Assembly: GCF_028993615.1 (NCBI RefSeq)
Contig: NZ_CP118632.1
Coordinates: 3,596,001 to 3,660,000 of the forward strand
From: Herbaspirillum sp. WKF16
GTDB taxonomy: Bacteria; Pseudomonadota; Gammaproteobacteria; Burkholderiales; Burkholderiaceae_D
Direction: 5' to 3'
DNA: 64,000 bases
Shown here: piece by piece, positions 24,635 through 33,884 of the stretch
How positions within the stretch are numbered: the first letter of the stretch is position 1
How the letters are laid out: every line of letters begins with the position of its first letter
The notes under the pieces: generated by a model
Told to the model about the DNA's origin: nothing
The model's database searches: none
Seen by the model: only the letters and a program-made list of their open reading frames with translations
Translations under genes and position numbers: made by a program

Positions 24635-25816
24635 ATGGATATCGCACATCCCGCTGCCGCCCGCAGCTATTTCCCCGCCATCCTTGCCGGCCTGGCCGCC
24701 AGCCTTGTCGGCATCGGCCTGGCGCGTTTTGCCTATACGCCGCTGCTGCCGGCCATGATCCACGACCATTGGTTCGAGGCCACGCAGGTGGCCTTCCTGG
24801 GGGCCGCCAATCTCGCCGGTTACCTGATCGGGGCCTTGTCGGGCCGCGCCATGGCGCGCTATGCCTCACCGGTCCGCGTGTTGCGGCTGGCGACGCTGCT
24901 GGCGTCGGCGTCTTTCCTTGCTTGCGCCTTTCCGCTGTCGGAGTCCTGGTTCTTCTGCTGGCGACTGCTGTCCGGCGTCGCCGGCGGCGTGATCATGGTG
25001 CTGGTGTCGGGCGTGGTGCTGCATCGCGTGCCGCGCAACAAGAAAGGGATCGCCAGCGGCGCGATCTTCTTCGGCGTCGGCCTGGGGGTGGCAATCTCCG
25101 GCACGCTGGTGCCCGCGATGCTGACCATCAGCCTGCAGGCCGCCTGGCTCGCGCTGGGCGCCGTATCGCTGGCGTTGACCGCGCTGAGCTGGAACGCCTG
25201 GCCGGACGACGCCCATACGCAGGTGCGCAGCATGAGTGCCATGAAGAAGGCGCAGGGGTCGCGAGCGCTGGGCATCCTCTTTGCGCAGTACGCACTGGCG
25301 GCGGCAGGCCTGGTGCCGGAGATGATGTTCCTGGTCGACTACGTGGCCCGCGGGCTCGGTCACGGCACCGGCCTTGGCGCGGCCGCGTGGATCGCCTATG
25401 GCGTCGGCGCGATGGCCGGCCCCGTGCTGTATGGCATGGCGGCTGACCGCTGGGGTGCGCGCCGTTCGATGGTGGTTGCACTCGCCGTGCAGGCTGTCGC
25501 CGCAACTGGCCTGACCCTCGGCGGCAACGTGCTGTCGCTGATCGCGCTGGCCGCCGTGATCGGATCATTCCCTGCCGGCGTGGTGCCGCTTGCGCTGGGA
25601 CGCCTGCATGACCTGGTCGACGACGTCCATCAGCGCGAAGCCACGTGGAGCCGCCTGACCGTGGCGTTCGCCCTGGCGCAGGCCGTCGGCGGCTATCTGT
25701 ATTCAGCGGTGTATGCCTGGACCGGCGGCCGCCATGTGATGACCTTCTGGATCGGCGGCGCGGCGTTCGCTGCGGCGCTGGCGCTCACGGCCTGGACGCG
25801 GGAATCCAAATCCTGA
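24635..25816 (+). CDS. MFS transporter, YbfB/YjiJ type
   Basis: A 393-residue membrane protein with 12 predicted helices. The ATG at 24635 has GAAAGGA upstream. The N terminus (ILAGLAASLVGIGLARFAYTPLLPAMI) is the marker of the YbfB/YjiJ branch of the major facilitator superfamily; MFS loop motifs are seen at ALSGRAMARYASPVRVLRLA and GMAADRWGARRSM. It is an inner-membrane secondary transporter, probably an exporter, of unknown substrate. It is paired with the divergent LysR regulator. Confidence 0.9.
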   Translation: MDIAHPAAARSYFPAILAGLAASLVGIGLARFAYTPLLPAMIHDHWFEATQVAFLGAANLAGYLIGALSGRAMARYASPVRVLRLATLLASASFLACAFPLSESWFFCWRLLSGVAGGVIMVLVSGVVLHRVPRNKKGIASGAIFFGVGLGVAISGTLVPAMLTISLQAAWLALGAVSLALTALSWNAWPDDAHTQVRSMSAMKKAQGSRALGILFAQYALAAAGLVPEMMFLVDYVARGLGHGTGLGAAAWIAYGVGAMAGPVLYGMAADRWGARRSMVVALAVQAVAATGLTLGGNVLSLIALAAVIGSFPAGVVPLALGRLHDLVDDVHQREATWSRLTVAFALAQAVGGYLYSAVYAWTGGRHVMTFWIGGAAFAAALALTAWTRESKS

Positions 25817-26015
25817 ACGGAGGGCGGCCAAGCGCCCTTGCTAGGCCCTCCTCCTGGGCGGTCAGTTCCGGTTTCAACCTCGGCTTTAGCCAAGTATCGG
25901 TCTTGATCCAGCCCCCCCAACCGCAACGTTCCTGCCATGCGCGTAGCTCAGCAAACGGCATTCACCGATGGGAGCCCCCGTCGCGGGCGACAGGAACAGA
26001 GTCAAGTAGTCCCGC

Positions 26016-26387
26016 TCAGGAGACCAACGTCCCTTGATGAAACACGATTTTCCATCCGCCATCTCCCCTCCTCCACAATGTCGTCCTTCGCGTCAGCCGG
26101 CCAGGCTGCTGCAGCAGGTAGTTGAGTTGGTAGAGATCGTCGGCCAGCTGCCGTACGCGGAATTCGCTGCAGGAAAAGACGTCCTCTTCCTGCGCGTCGT
26201 AACGCGCCAATAAGGTCTCGATGACAACACCGCGGCTGTAGACATTGCCGCTTGCACCGATCTCCCAGAAATCGTCGGCTGTCATCTCTAACAGTGCCTC
26301 GCGACTGGTCCCATATTCCGGACGATGGAAAATGGGCTCGCGGGCGCTGAGTTCGGCAAGCACCGTGTCCAGCGTGGATATTGGCAT
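26016..26387 (-). CDS. DUF4440/NTF2-like small protein
   Basis: A 123-residue protein (MPISTLDTVLAELSAREPIFHRPE) with the NTF2-like pattern: an N-terminal helix, ADDFWEIGASGNVYSRGVVIETLL, a beta-rich middle (SCSEFRVRQLADDLYQLNYLL) and the end GDGGWKIVFHQGTLV. Proteins of this DUF4440 group fold as cone-shaped dimers; most have no known activity. AGGAAA precedes the ATG. It appears to be a single gene. Confidence 0.85.
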   Translation of the reverse strand: MPISTLDTVLAELSAREPIFHRPEYGTSREALLEMTADDFWEIGASGNVYSRGVVIETLLARYDAQEEDVFSCSEFRVRQLADDLYQLNYLLQQPGRLTRRTTLWRRGDGGWKIVFHQGTLVS

Positions 26388-26557
26388 TGGGTTTCCTCCT
26401 ATCGTGCTTCATCTTCGGGGTGCGCCGCTATTTATTGCGGGAGCATGTGAGCCCGACCTGTGAATACTTGGAACATCGAGCATATATCGCAATCGTTTTA
26501 ATTAGGGGGAGCATTTCTTCCGCCCTTCAATCTTGAATGCCACGCGCCGGCGCTTGG

Positions 26558-26869
26558 TTATTTGGAAGCCCCCAGCCAGATTGCCACGAAAAAATCGAAT
26601 ATGACAATCAGCACGATCTGCGCCAGGACAATCACCAACATCTCCAGCGCCGCGGCCACTCGCCGCCCCTTGGGATAACCGAGCCATTTCACGCCCAACA
26701 GCGAGATCCAGATAAAGCACAGCGCAATATTGGAGACAAACGTCAGCTGCGGGAAAAATGACGACTCTTTCCAGCCGTGCAGCGAGCGGTTCAGGATGTC
26801 GGCGAAGTTGATCAGGAACGGGCCCAGAAAAGCAGTGATGCCCCAGGCAGTACGAGAAGAAACAGGCAT
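26558..26869 (-). CDS. Small membrane protein
   Basis: A 103-residue protein (MPVSSRTAWGITAFLGPFLI) with about three hydrophobic segments: residues 8-24, 42-62 (LTFVSNIALCFIWISLLGV) and 75-98 (EMLVIVLAQIVLIVIFDFFV). There is no signal peptide cleavage site and no recognised family. It is alone between the DUF4440-type gene and the LacI-type regulator. Confidence 0.65.
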   Translation of the reverse strand: MPVSSRTAWGITAFLGPFLINFADILNRSLHGWKESSFFPQLTFVSNIALCFIWISLLGVKWLGYPKGRRVAAALEMLVIVLAQIVLIVIFDFFVAIWLGASK

Positions 26870-27088
26870 GCTATCCCTGCGGAAAAGAATGGGTTCGTGA
26901 ATTGCATATCGGCACTCTCTCGCGGCCCGTGGCCGCCAGCGAGGGCATTGTGTTTCGCTCCTTCACGCGGCGCAAAGGCGCTCGATGAAACACCCCGTTC
27001 CTCGTTCGATTCCGATTCAGAGATAGTTATTTTTAAGCCGCACGTTATACTTCAACGCTCCAGCATTCCTACGCCCAAACCGATTGCC

Positions 27089-28177
27089 ATGACGTCTGCC
27101 GTCCCCCCCCGCACTCCCGTCCGCATGGCCGATGTCGCCGAGCTGGCGGGGGTATCGAAGATGTCGGTATCGCGCGTGCTCACCGGGCAGCAGGTGAGCG
27201 ACGATATCCGGGCGCGGGTCTTGAAGGCGGTGAAGGACACCGGCTATGTGGCCGATGCGGTGGCGGGGGCTTTTTCTTCGGGCAAGAGCAATGTCATCGC
27301 GGTGTTCGTGCCGTCGCTGACCAGCTCCAACTTCGCCGAGACCGTGCGCGGCATCAACGATGTGGTGGAGGGCGGCAACCTGCGGCTGCTGCTGGCCAAT
27401 ACCGATTACCTGATCGAGCGCGAGGAGTCGCTGCTGCGCGCCCTGCTGGGCCACCAGCCGCGCGGGGTGATCCTGACCGGGGGCAAGCACACCGCCAAGA
27501 CGCGCACCCTGCTGCAACGGGCCAATGTGCCTATCGTGGAAACCTGGGAGATCCCGCCCAAGCCGCTGGACAGGGTGGTCGGCTTCTCCAACTCGGAGGC
27601 GGCGGCGGCCATGGCGCAGCACCTTTACCAGCGCGGCTACCGGCGCATCGGTTTCGTGGGCAGCGCGTCGCACCTGGATACGCGCGGCAACGCGCGGCGT
27701 GAAGGTTACCTCAAGGCGGTGGCGGCGGCGGGCCTGCATGCGCCGCGCGATGTGATCCCCAGCGAATGGGGCGACGACATGGCCCACGGTCGCGCCATGG
27801 GCCAGGGCGCCAGCGCGCTGCAGGCGATGCTGGACCAATGGCCGGACACCGACGCCATCATGTGCAACAGCGACATCCACGCGTTCGGCGTGATCATGGC
27901 CTGCCATCGGCGCGGGCTGACCGTTCCCAAGGACGTGGCGGTGGCCGGCTTCGGCGACTTCGAGGTGTCGCGCCATTGCTACCCCAGCATCACCACCGTC
28001 TCGGTCAATCCCTACGCGATCGGCAAGCTGGCCGGGGAATCGCTGCTGGCGGCGCTGGAGAGCACGGAGCCGCCCAACGCCTCGCGCCGCCTGATCGCCG
28101 CCAACCAGCGCCCCGCGGCCGACGTGCCCAAGCTGATCCGCATTCCCTACGAGATCATCGCGCGCGAGAGCGCCTGA
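27089..28177 (+). CDS. LacI-family transcriptional regulator (GntR gluconate-type)
   Basis: A 362-residue repressor from the ATG at 27089. The lambda-like HTH is at residues 13-45 (RMADVAELAGVSKMSVSRVL), followed by the hinge and a periplasmic-binding-like effector domain (SNVIAVFVPSLTSSNFAETV, RGYRRIGFVGSASHLDTRGN, VAGFGDFEVSRHCYPSITTV). LacI proteins with this HTH (GVSKMSVSRVL) include GntR-type regulators of sugar-acid use that bind ATGTTACC-GGTAACAT-like sites. A matching palindrome is found at 31049-31064 between two operons of sugar-acid type genes. The gene converges on the dehydratase gene at 28203, so it most likely controls that locus. Confidence 0.93.
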   Translation: MTSAVPPRTPVRMADVAELAGVSKMSVSRVLTGQQVSDDIRARVLKAVKDTGYVADAVAGAFSSGKSNVIAVFVPSLTSSNFAETVRGINDVVEGGNLRLLLANTDYLIEREESLLRALLGHQPRGVILTGGKHTAKTRTLLQRANVPIVETWEIPPKPLDRVVGFSNSEAAAAMAQHLYQRGYRRIGFVGSASHLDTRGNARREGYLKAVAAAGLHAPRDVIPSEWGDDMAHGRAMGQGASALQAMLDQWPDTDAIMCNSDIHAFGVIMACHRRGLTVPKDVAVAGFGDFEVSRHCYPSITTVSVNPYAIGKLAGESLLAALESTEPPNASRRLIAANQRPAADVPKLIRIPYEIIARESA

Positions 28178-28202
28178 GGGGCGCCCTCGCCTTCTTCCCT
28201 GC

Positions 28203-30026
28203 TTAGTGGTTGTGGCGTGACTCGCCGCGCTGGATGACGATGTCCTGGTAGGGAATCGCCGGCTCCAGGCAGGCGCCGGTGTGGTGCTGGCCGACCATGC
28301 TGCGGTAGATCTCTTCCCACGGCGTCTTGTGCTCCAGCGGGCGCGGCACATAAGCGGCGCGGCGCGCGGCCATCTCTTCATCGGAAATCAGCACGTCCAC
28401 CTTGCAGGCGGTCAGGTCGATGCGCAGGCCGTCGCCGGTCTTGAGCAGCGCCAGGTTGCCGCCCACCGCCGCTTCCGGCGACACGTTCAGGATCGAGGGC
28501 GTGGCGCAGGTGCCGCTCTGGCGGCCGTCGCCCAGCGTGGGCAATTGCGAGATGCCTTTCTTGAGCAGCGCCGCCGGCGGCTGCATGTTGACCACTTCGG
28601 CGCCGCCCGGGAAGCCGACCGGGCCGCAGTTGCGGATCACCAGCACCGAGCGCTCGTCCACTTCCAGCGCCGGGTCGTCGATGCGCTGGTGATAGTCCTC
28701 GGGCCCCTCGAACACCACGGCGCGGCCCATGAAGACGTTCGGATGCTCCGGGTCGGACAGGAAGCGCTTGCGGAAGGCGTCGTCGATCACGCTGATCTTC
28801 ATCACCGCGCTTTCGAACAGGTTGCCCGACAAGACCACGTAGCCGGCCGAGGGCTTGAGCGGCTTCTCATAGGCGCGGATCACTTCGCGATCCGGCTCTT
28901 CCACCTTCTCTAAATCTTGCGCCAGGGTCTTGCCGGTGACGGTGGTCACGGTGGTGTCGAGCTTGCCGGCGTCGCGCAGTTCACGCATCACCGCCGGCAC
29001 GCCGCCGGCGCGGTGGAAGGCCTCGCCCAGGAAGCGGCCGGCCGGCTGGCAATCCACCAGCAGCGGGATCTCCGGGCCCAGGCGTTGCCAGTCGTCCAAG
29101 GTATGGTCCACGCCCATGTGGCGGGCGATCGCCACCATGTGGATCGGGCAGTTGGAGGAGGCGCCCAGCGCGGCGGCGGCCACCACCGCGTTCTCGAAGG
29201 CGCCCTTGGTCATGATGTCGGAGGGACGCAGGTTCTCGGCCACCATGCCGACGATGCGCGCGCCGGTGTGGTACGCCATCCAGCCGCGCTCGCGGTGCGG
29301 CGCCGGCGGCGCGGCGCAACCGGGCAGCGACATGCCCAGCGCCTCGGCCAGCGAGTTCATCGACAGCGCCGTGCCCATGGTGTTGCAGTGGCCGGCCGAG
29401 GGTGCGGAAGAGGAGACCTCATCCATGAAGGTGTCGTAGTCGATCTCGCCGGTGGCGTGGCGCTTGCGCGCGTCCCAGATCACGGTGCCGGAGCCGGCCA
29501 GCTTGCCCTTCCACCAGCCGTCCAGCATCGGCCCGCCGGACAGCACGATGGCCGGGATATTGACGGTGGCCGCCGCCATCAGGCAGGCCGGAGTGGTCTT
29601 GTCGCAACCGGTGGTCAGCACCACGCCGTCCAGCGGATAGCCGTGCAGGATCTCCACCAGGCCGAGGTAGGCCAAGTTGCGATCCAGCGCCGCCGTCGGG
29701 CGCTTGCCGGTCTCCTGGATCGGGTGCACCGGAAACTCCAGCGGGATGCCGCCGGCGTCGCGGATGCCGTCGCGCACGCGCGAAGCCAACTGCAGGTGAT
29801 GGCGGTTGCAGGGCGAGAGGTCGGAGCCGGTCTGGGCGATGCCGATGATGGGCTTGCCCGACTGCAGCTCCTCGCGCGTGATGCCGTAGTTCATGTAGCG
29901 CTCCAGATAGAGCGCGGTCATGCCGGGATCGGACGGATCGTCGAACCAGCGGCGGCTGCGCAGGCGCTGCGCGCCGTCGGTGTTGGCGGCCTGGGTGCCG
30001 TCTGCGGCATTGGGAAGCTTGGACAT
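28203..30026 (-). CDS. IlvD/Edd-family dehydratase (sugar-acid dehydratase type)
   Basis: A 607-residue protein from the ATG (complement of 30024-30026) with AGGAGA upstream. Three Fe-S ligands are in place: Cys73 (SDLSPCNRHH), Cys141 (TTGCDKTTPA) and Cys214 (AGHCNTMGTA). The family takes water from 2,3-dihydroxy acids: dihydroxyisovalerate (IlvD), 6-phosphogluconate (Edd), or aldonates such as xylonate, arabinonate and gluconate. The sequence (RRWFDDPSDPGMTALYLERY at residues 25-44) and setting next to a LacI regulator, sugar-acid-type transporter and 2-hydroxyacid dehydrogenase favour an aldonate-type substrate over branched-chain amino acid synthesis. It lies 30 bases downstream of the dehydrogenase gene, in one operon. 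Confidence 0.9.
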   Translation of the reverse strand: MSKLPNAADGTQAANTDGAQRLRSRRWFDDPSDPGMTALYLERYMNYGITREELQSGKPIIGIAQTGSDLSPCNRHHLQLASRVRDGIRDAGGIPLEFPVHPIQETGKRPTAALDRNLAYLGLVEILHGYPLDGVVLTTGCDKTTPACLMAAATVNIPAIVLSGGPMLDGWWKGKLAGSGTVIWDARKRHATGEIDYDTFMDEVSSSAPSAGHCNTMGTALSMNSLAEALGMSLPGCAAPPAPHRERGWMAYHTGARIVGMVAENLRPSDIMTKGAFENAVVAAAALGASSNCPIHMVAIARHMGVDHTLDDWQRLGPEIPLLVDCQPAGRFLGEAFHRAGGVPAVMRELRDAGKLDTTVTTVTGKTLAQDLEKVEEPDREVIRAYEKPLKPSAGYVVLSGNLFESAVMKISVIDDAFRKRFLSDPEHPNVFMGRAVVFEGPEDYHQRIDDPALEVDERSVLVIRNCGPVGFPGGAEVVNMQPPAALLKKGISQLPTLGDGRQSGTCATPSILNVSPEAAVGGNLALLKTGDGLRIDLTACKVDVLISDEEMAARRAAYVPRPLEHKTPWEEIYRSMVGQHHTGACLEPAIPYQDIVIQRGESRHNH

Positions 30027-30056
30027 CGTGGGTCTCCTGTATCGGTGATGTGGCAC

Positions 30057-31016
30057 TCAGGCGCGGGCCAGGTGCATGGTGAATTCGGTCGGCAGCGCGC
30101 TGCCGCTGAAGAAGGCATCGAGATTATCGCGCACCAGGCGCGCCATCGCAGCGCGCGTCTCCACGGTGGCGCTGGCGCGGTGCGGCTGGAGCAAGACGTT
30201 GGGCAACGCCAGGAAGCGAGGGTCGATGGCAGGCTCGTTCCAGAACACGTCCAGCGCGGCGCCGCGGATGCCCCGGCGCTCCAGGCACGCCAGCAGCGCG
30301 GGCTCGTCGATGATGCTGCCGCGCGCGATGTTGATCAGGAAGCCGTCAGCGCCCAGCGCGTCGAACACTTCGCGACCGATGGCGCCGCGCGGCATCTGGT
30401 CGGCGGCGGCGCAGACCATCAGGAAGTCCACCCCGGCCGCCAGCTCGGCCATGCCGCCGACGTAGCGATAAGGCACGTCGTCGAAGCGCAGCTTGTCGTG
30501 ATAGTGGACCTGCATGTCGAACGCCTCGGCGCGGCGCGCGACGGCCCGTCCCACGCGCCCCAGCCCGATGATGCCCAGGCGCTTGCCGAACACGCGCGTG
30601 GTCAGGGGAATCTGCGCCTGCCCCCATTGCCCGGCGCGCGTCAACGCATCGCAGCGCGCCACGTCGCGCGCCGCCGCCAGCATCAGGGCGATGCCGAGGT
30701 CGGCCACGTCGCCGGTCAGCACGTCGGGCGTGTTGGTGACGCGGATGCCCTTGGCGGCCGCATGCGCCAGGTCGATGGCGTCGACCCCGACGCCGTAGGA
30801 GACGATGATCTCCAGCCTGGGCAGCGCATCGATGAGCTGCGCGCTCGCGCCCGACTCGCCGTTGGTGGCCAACACCCGCAGGCGCGGCGCCAGCTCGGCC
30901 AGCAGGCGCTCGGGCTGCGGCGACTGGGACAACACATGCAGGTCGTACTTCCCCGCGAGCAACTCCATATCTGCCTGTGGGTAAGGCGTCACGACCAGCA
31001 ATTCTTCCTTGTGCAC
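30057..31016 (-). CDS. D-isomer-specific 2-hydroxyacid dehydrogenase (GhrB/hydroxypyruvate reductase-like)
   Basis: A 319-residue protein starting at a GTG (complement of 31014-31016) with GAGGAG six bases upstream. The Rossmann motif GIIGLGRVGRAVARRAEAFD, the catalytic Arg in NIARGSIIDEPALL, the Glu in the following segment and His in LLQPHRASATVETR are all present. Members reduce glyoxylate, hydroxypyruvate or 2-keto-sugar acids with NAD(P)H in the cytosol. It is the first gene of the minus-strand operon with the dehydratase and starts about 30 bases from the GntR-type operator, so it is likely repressed by the LacI regulator. Confidence 0.9.
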   Translation of the reverse strand: MHKEELLVVTPYPQADMELLAGKYDLHVLSQSPQPERLLAELAPRLRVLATNGESGASAQLIDALPRLEIIVSYGVGVDAIDLAHAAAKGIRVTNTPDVLTGDVADLGIALMLAAARDVARCDALTRAGQWGQAQIPLTTRVFGKRLGIIGLGRVGRAVARRAEAFDMQVHYHDKLRFDDVPYRYVGGMAELAAGVDFLMVCAAADQMPRGAIGREVFDALGADGFLINIARGSIIDEPALLACLERRGIRGAALDVFWNEPAIDPRFLALPNVLLQPHRASATVETRAAMARLVRDNLDAFFSGSALPTEFTMHLARA

Positions 31017-31048
31017 GTCAATCTCCTCATGTTAAATTTTGACCTGAA

Positions 31049-31064
31049 TGGTTACCGGTAACCA
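31049..31064. promoter_or_regulatory. GntR/LacI-type operator (predicted)
   Basis: TGGTTACCGGTAACCA is a perfect 16-base palindrome with the central CG typical of LacI-family sites and the TTACCGGTAA core of gluconate-repressor operators. It lies in the 207-base gap between the minus-strand dehydrogenase operon and the plus-strand transporter operon. Confidence 0.8.
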
Positions 31065-31223
31065 ATTCTAAACAAAAATAACGCCGCCTTCGAGGGATTT
31101 TTTCTTGCGGCGGCGCACCGGAAACGGCAAGCCAGGCTCGCGCCCGCCGCCACAAGCGGCATTGGATGGCATCAGCGGCCCTGGCATGACCATGACGCGA
31201 TGCGATAACAATGGAGACAAGAC

Positions 31224-32618
31224 ATGCCAACCGACCACCAGGCCGCCTATGCGGCCGGCTCATCCTTTTCCGCACCACCTGTATCGACTTCCACTGAGGC
31301 CGCCCCGGTCTCGCCCGAGCAACTGCGGCGAGCGATCCTGACCAGCGCGGTCGGCAGCGCGCTGGAGTACTACGACTTCGCCATCTTCGGGCTGGCCACG
31401 GCGCTGATCTTCAGCCATGTGTTCTTCTCCACCCTGGACGCCAATGCCGGCCTGCTGGCCAGCTTCGCCACCTATGGCGTGGGCTTCCTGGCGCGCCCGC
31501 TGGGCGGCCTGTTCTTCGGTTCGCTGGGCGACCGCAAGGGACGCAAGTACGTGCTGCTGGTGACCATCGCCATCATGGGTGTGTCCACCACACTGGTCGG
31601 CCTGTTGCCGGCCGGCCCGGCCGGCGCGATCGGCCTGGTGGTGCTACGCCTGATCCAGGGCTTCGGCGCGGGCGCCGAGCAGGCCGGCGCTTCCACGCTG
31701 ATGGCCGAGGTGGCGCCCGCGCGCCGGCGCGGCTTCTTCGCGGCCCTGCCCTTCGTCGGCATCTTCGCCGGCTTCGGCATCGCCACGGCCACCTTCAGCA
31801 TCATGCAGCACATGCTGGACCAGGCCACCATCCTGGCCTGGGCCTGGCGCATCCCGTTCCTGGGCAGCGTGGTGCTGATCGCCGTGGCGATCTGGATCCG
31901 CCTGCGCCTGCGTGAAAGCCCCACCTTCAAGGCGCTGGAAGGCCAGCGCAGCGTGGCCCGTTCGCCCATGACGCTGGTCATGAAGGAAGCCCGTCGCCCG
32001 CTCCTGGCGGCGGTGCTGATGCGCTTCGCCGAACAGGGCGGCTCGACCATCTACACCACCATCGTGATCGCCTTCCTGGGCAGCGTGGTGGCGCCGCGCC
32101 ACGGCATCTCGCCGGCCGACATGAGCCGCATCGGCACCACCGGCGCGCTGGTGGCCACGCTCTCCAGCGTGGTCACCACGCCCTTCTTCGGCGCGCTGTC
32201 GGACCGCCTGGGCCGCCGCACCGTCTACCGCTGGGGCGCCATCTTCATGCTGCTGTGGGCGCTGCCGGCGTGGTGGATGGTCAATACGGGCGACCCGACC
32301 TGGGTCACCGTGGCCATGGTCGGCGGCCTGGCGCTGGGTTCCAACAGCATGCTGGGCGCGCAGTGCGCGCACTTCGCCGAGCTGTTCGGCAACCGCTACC
32401 GCTACTCGGGCGTGGCGCTCGCGCGCGAGGTCGGCGCGGTGCTCTCGGGCGGCCTGGCGCCGATCCTCGGGATCTACCTGATCGGCAAGGCCGGCGGCGC
32501 GTTCTGGGTAATGGGCGTCTATACCGTCGTGCTGTCGGCGCTGACGCTGGTGGGCGTGGCGCTGTCGGTCGAAACCCGCGGACGCGACCTGACCGCCCTC
32601 GACGACGCCGTGCGCTGA
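31224..32618 (+). CDS. MHS-family (MFS) metabolite:proton symporter
   Basis: A 464-residue inner-membrane transporter with 12 helices. Family marks are [20 protein letters not shown] near residue 40, [20 protein letters not shown] (the MFS loop 2-3 motif) and [21 protein letters not shown]. The MHS group (ShiA, KgtP, ProP) imports shikimate, oxoglutarate and other organic acids with protons. It opens the plus-strand operon under the GntR-type operator and is followed 28 bases later by an SDR gene, so it probably brings in the acid the operon degrades. Confidence 0.92.
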   Translation: MPTDHQAAYAAGSSFSAPPVSTSTEAAPVSPEQLRRAILTSAVGSALEYYDFAIFGLATALIFSHVFFSTLDANAGLLASFATYGVGFLARPLGGLFFGSLGDRKGRKYVLLVTIAIMGVSTTLVGLLPAGPAGAIGLVVLRLIQGFGAGAEQAGASTLMAEVAPARRRGFFAALPFVGIFAGFGIATATFSIMQHMLDQATILAWAWRIPFLGSVVLIAVAIWIRLRLRESPTFKALEGQRSVARSPMTLVMKEARRPLLAAVLMRFAEQGGSTIYTTIVIAFLGSVVAPRHGISPADMSRIGTTGALVATLSSVVTTPFFGALSDRLGRRTVYRWGAIFMLLWALPAWWMVNTGDPTWVTVAMVGGLALGSNSMLGAQCAHFAELFGNRYRYSGVALAREVGAVLSGGLAPILGIYLIGKAGGAFWVMGVYTVVLSALTLVGVALSVETRGRDLTALDDAVR

Positions 32619-32646
32619 TTCACTCAACCAACTTCGGGAGATATCC

Positions 32647-33402
32647 ATGTCCGCAAAATACGCCCTGGTCACCGGGGCCAGTTCGGGAATCGGCCGCGCC
32701 GTGGCGCTCGGCCTGCTGGAGGCCGGCTACCACGTGGCGCTGGCGGCGCGCAACCGGCCGGCGCTGGAGGCGGTGATCGCCGAGGCCGGCCCGCAGGCCG
32801 CCCGGCGCGCGCTGGCCGTCAGCGCAGACGTCGGCGACGCCGCCTCGGTCGAGGCGTTGTTCGCCCAGGTGGAAGCGCAGTGGGGCCGGCTCGACCTGCT
32901 GTTCAACAACGCCGGCGTGTTCACGCCGCAGAGCTCGATCGAGGATCTCGCCGTGGACGACTGGAAGAAAGCCGTCGACATCAACCTGACCGGCTCCTTC
33001 CTGTGCACGCGGCAAGCGTTCAGGCTGATGAAGAAGCAGGCGCCGCAGGGCGGGCGCATCATCAACAACGGCTCGATCTCTGCGCACGCGCCGCGTCCGC
33101 GGGCGGCCGCCTACACGGCCACCAAGCACGCCATCACCGGCCTGACCAAGGCGGCCTCGCTGGATGGGCGCGCCTACAACATCGCCTGCGGCCAGATCGA
33201 CATCGGCAACGTGGTCAGCGACATGAGCGAGCTGATGGCCAAGGGCACGCTGCAGGCGGACGGCTCATTGAAGGTGGAGCCGCGCATGGGCATGGACAAC
33301 GTGGTGCGCGCCATCCTCTACATGGACAGCCTGCCGCTGGACGCCAACGTGCAGTTCATGACCGTGATGGCCAGCCACATGCCCTTCATCGGACGCGGCT
33401 AG
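32647..33402 (+). CDS. SDR-family NAD(P)-dependent oxidoreductase
   Basis: A 251-residue classical short-chain dehydrogenase. The cofactor motif [20 protein letters not shown], the NNAG element (LLFNNAGVF), the catalytic Ser in [12 protein letters not shown] and the YxxxK in [16 protein letters not shown] are all seen. It probably oxidises a hydroxyl of the imported acid or polyol. GGGAGA precedes its ATG. It is the second gene of the transporter operon. Confidence 0.92.
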   Translation: MSAKYALVTGASSGIGRAVALGLLEAGYHVALAARNRPALEAVIAEAGPQAARRALAVSADVGDAASVEALFAQVEAQWGRLDLLFNNAGVFTPQSSIEDLAVDDWKKAVDINLTGSFLCTRQAFRLMKKQAPQGGRIINNGSISAHAPRPRAAAYTATKHAITGLTKAASLDGRAYNIACGQIDIGNVVSDMSELMAKGTLQADGSLKVEPRMGMDNVVRAILYMDSLPLDANVQFMTVMASHMPFIGRG

Positions 33403-33412
33403 GAGGATGGCG

Positions 33413-33754
33413 ATGGCAAGCGACAATGGACTGACCCGCTGCGCCTTCTTCCAGGGGCGCATTCGTCCCGGCATGGAAGCGGCGTTCCGACAATACGTGC
33501 AAGACACCATGGTGCCGCTGTGGTCGCGCTTCCCGCATCTGCGTGAATTGAGGGTGAGCGGCCAGGAGAGCTCCGACGTCTGGGAGCCGGCCTATCCGCT
33601 GGTGATGGCGATGCGCTTCGACAGCCATGCGGAACTGGAACAGGCGCTGGCCTCGCCGGCGCGCGCCGAAAGCCGCCGGGCCTCGGCGCAATTGCTGGAG
33701 ATGTTCGAGGGCACGGTGTTCCACACGGTCTTCAACAACATCCACATGGCCTGA
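33413..33754 (+). CDS. Small dimeric alpha/beta-barrel-type protein
   Basis: A 113-residue protein. Of two close ATGs the one at 33413 is chosen because the AGGAGG that starts inside the SDR stop (33401-33406) then has ideal spacing; at 33407 it would touch the ATG. The pattern CAFFQGRIRPGMEAAFRQYV, FPHLRELRVSGQE, YPLVMAMRFDSHAELEQAL is that of EthD/ABM-like ferredoxin-fold dimers. The fold is inferred from this pattern. It is the last gene of the operon before a terminator; it might be a mutarotase-like or accessory enzyme for the same substrate, but no catalytic residues can be named. Confidence 0.8.
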   Translation: MASDNGLTRCAFFQGRIRPGMEAAFRQYVQDTMVPLWSRFPHLRELRVSGQESSDVWEPAYPLVMAMRFDSHAELEQALASPARAESRRASAQLLEMFEGTVFHTVFNNIHMA

Positions 33755-33807
33755 AGAAAGACACACGCTTTACCGACAAGCGCTGCTGCCAGTTGTGCTT
33801 GCTCCTT

Positions 33808-33842
33808 GGGGGGATATTCCGGAAGGGATAGCCCCCTTTTTT
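33808..33842 (+). terminator. Terminator of the transporter-SDR operon
   Basis: The stem runs GGGGG-a-TATTCC / GGGATA-g-CCCCC with a GGAA loop, one mismatch and one G-T pair, then six T residues. It lies between this operon and the convergent DsbA-type gene. Confidence 0.82.
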
Positions 33843-33884
33843 GATCACGCCGCCGCGGGCGCTTGATCACGCCGCCGCGGGCGC
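33841..33884. repeat. 22-bp perfect tandem duplication at the end of the DsbA/FrnE-like gene
   Basis: 33841-33862 and 33863-33884 are identical. On the minus strand each unit encodes ...APAAA then a TGA stop, so the duplication includes the stop codon and a second stop follows 22 bases later. Confidence 0.85.
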
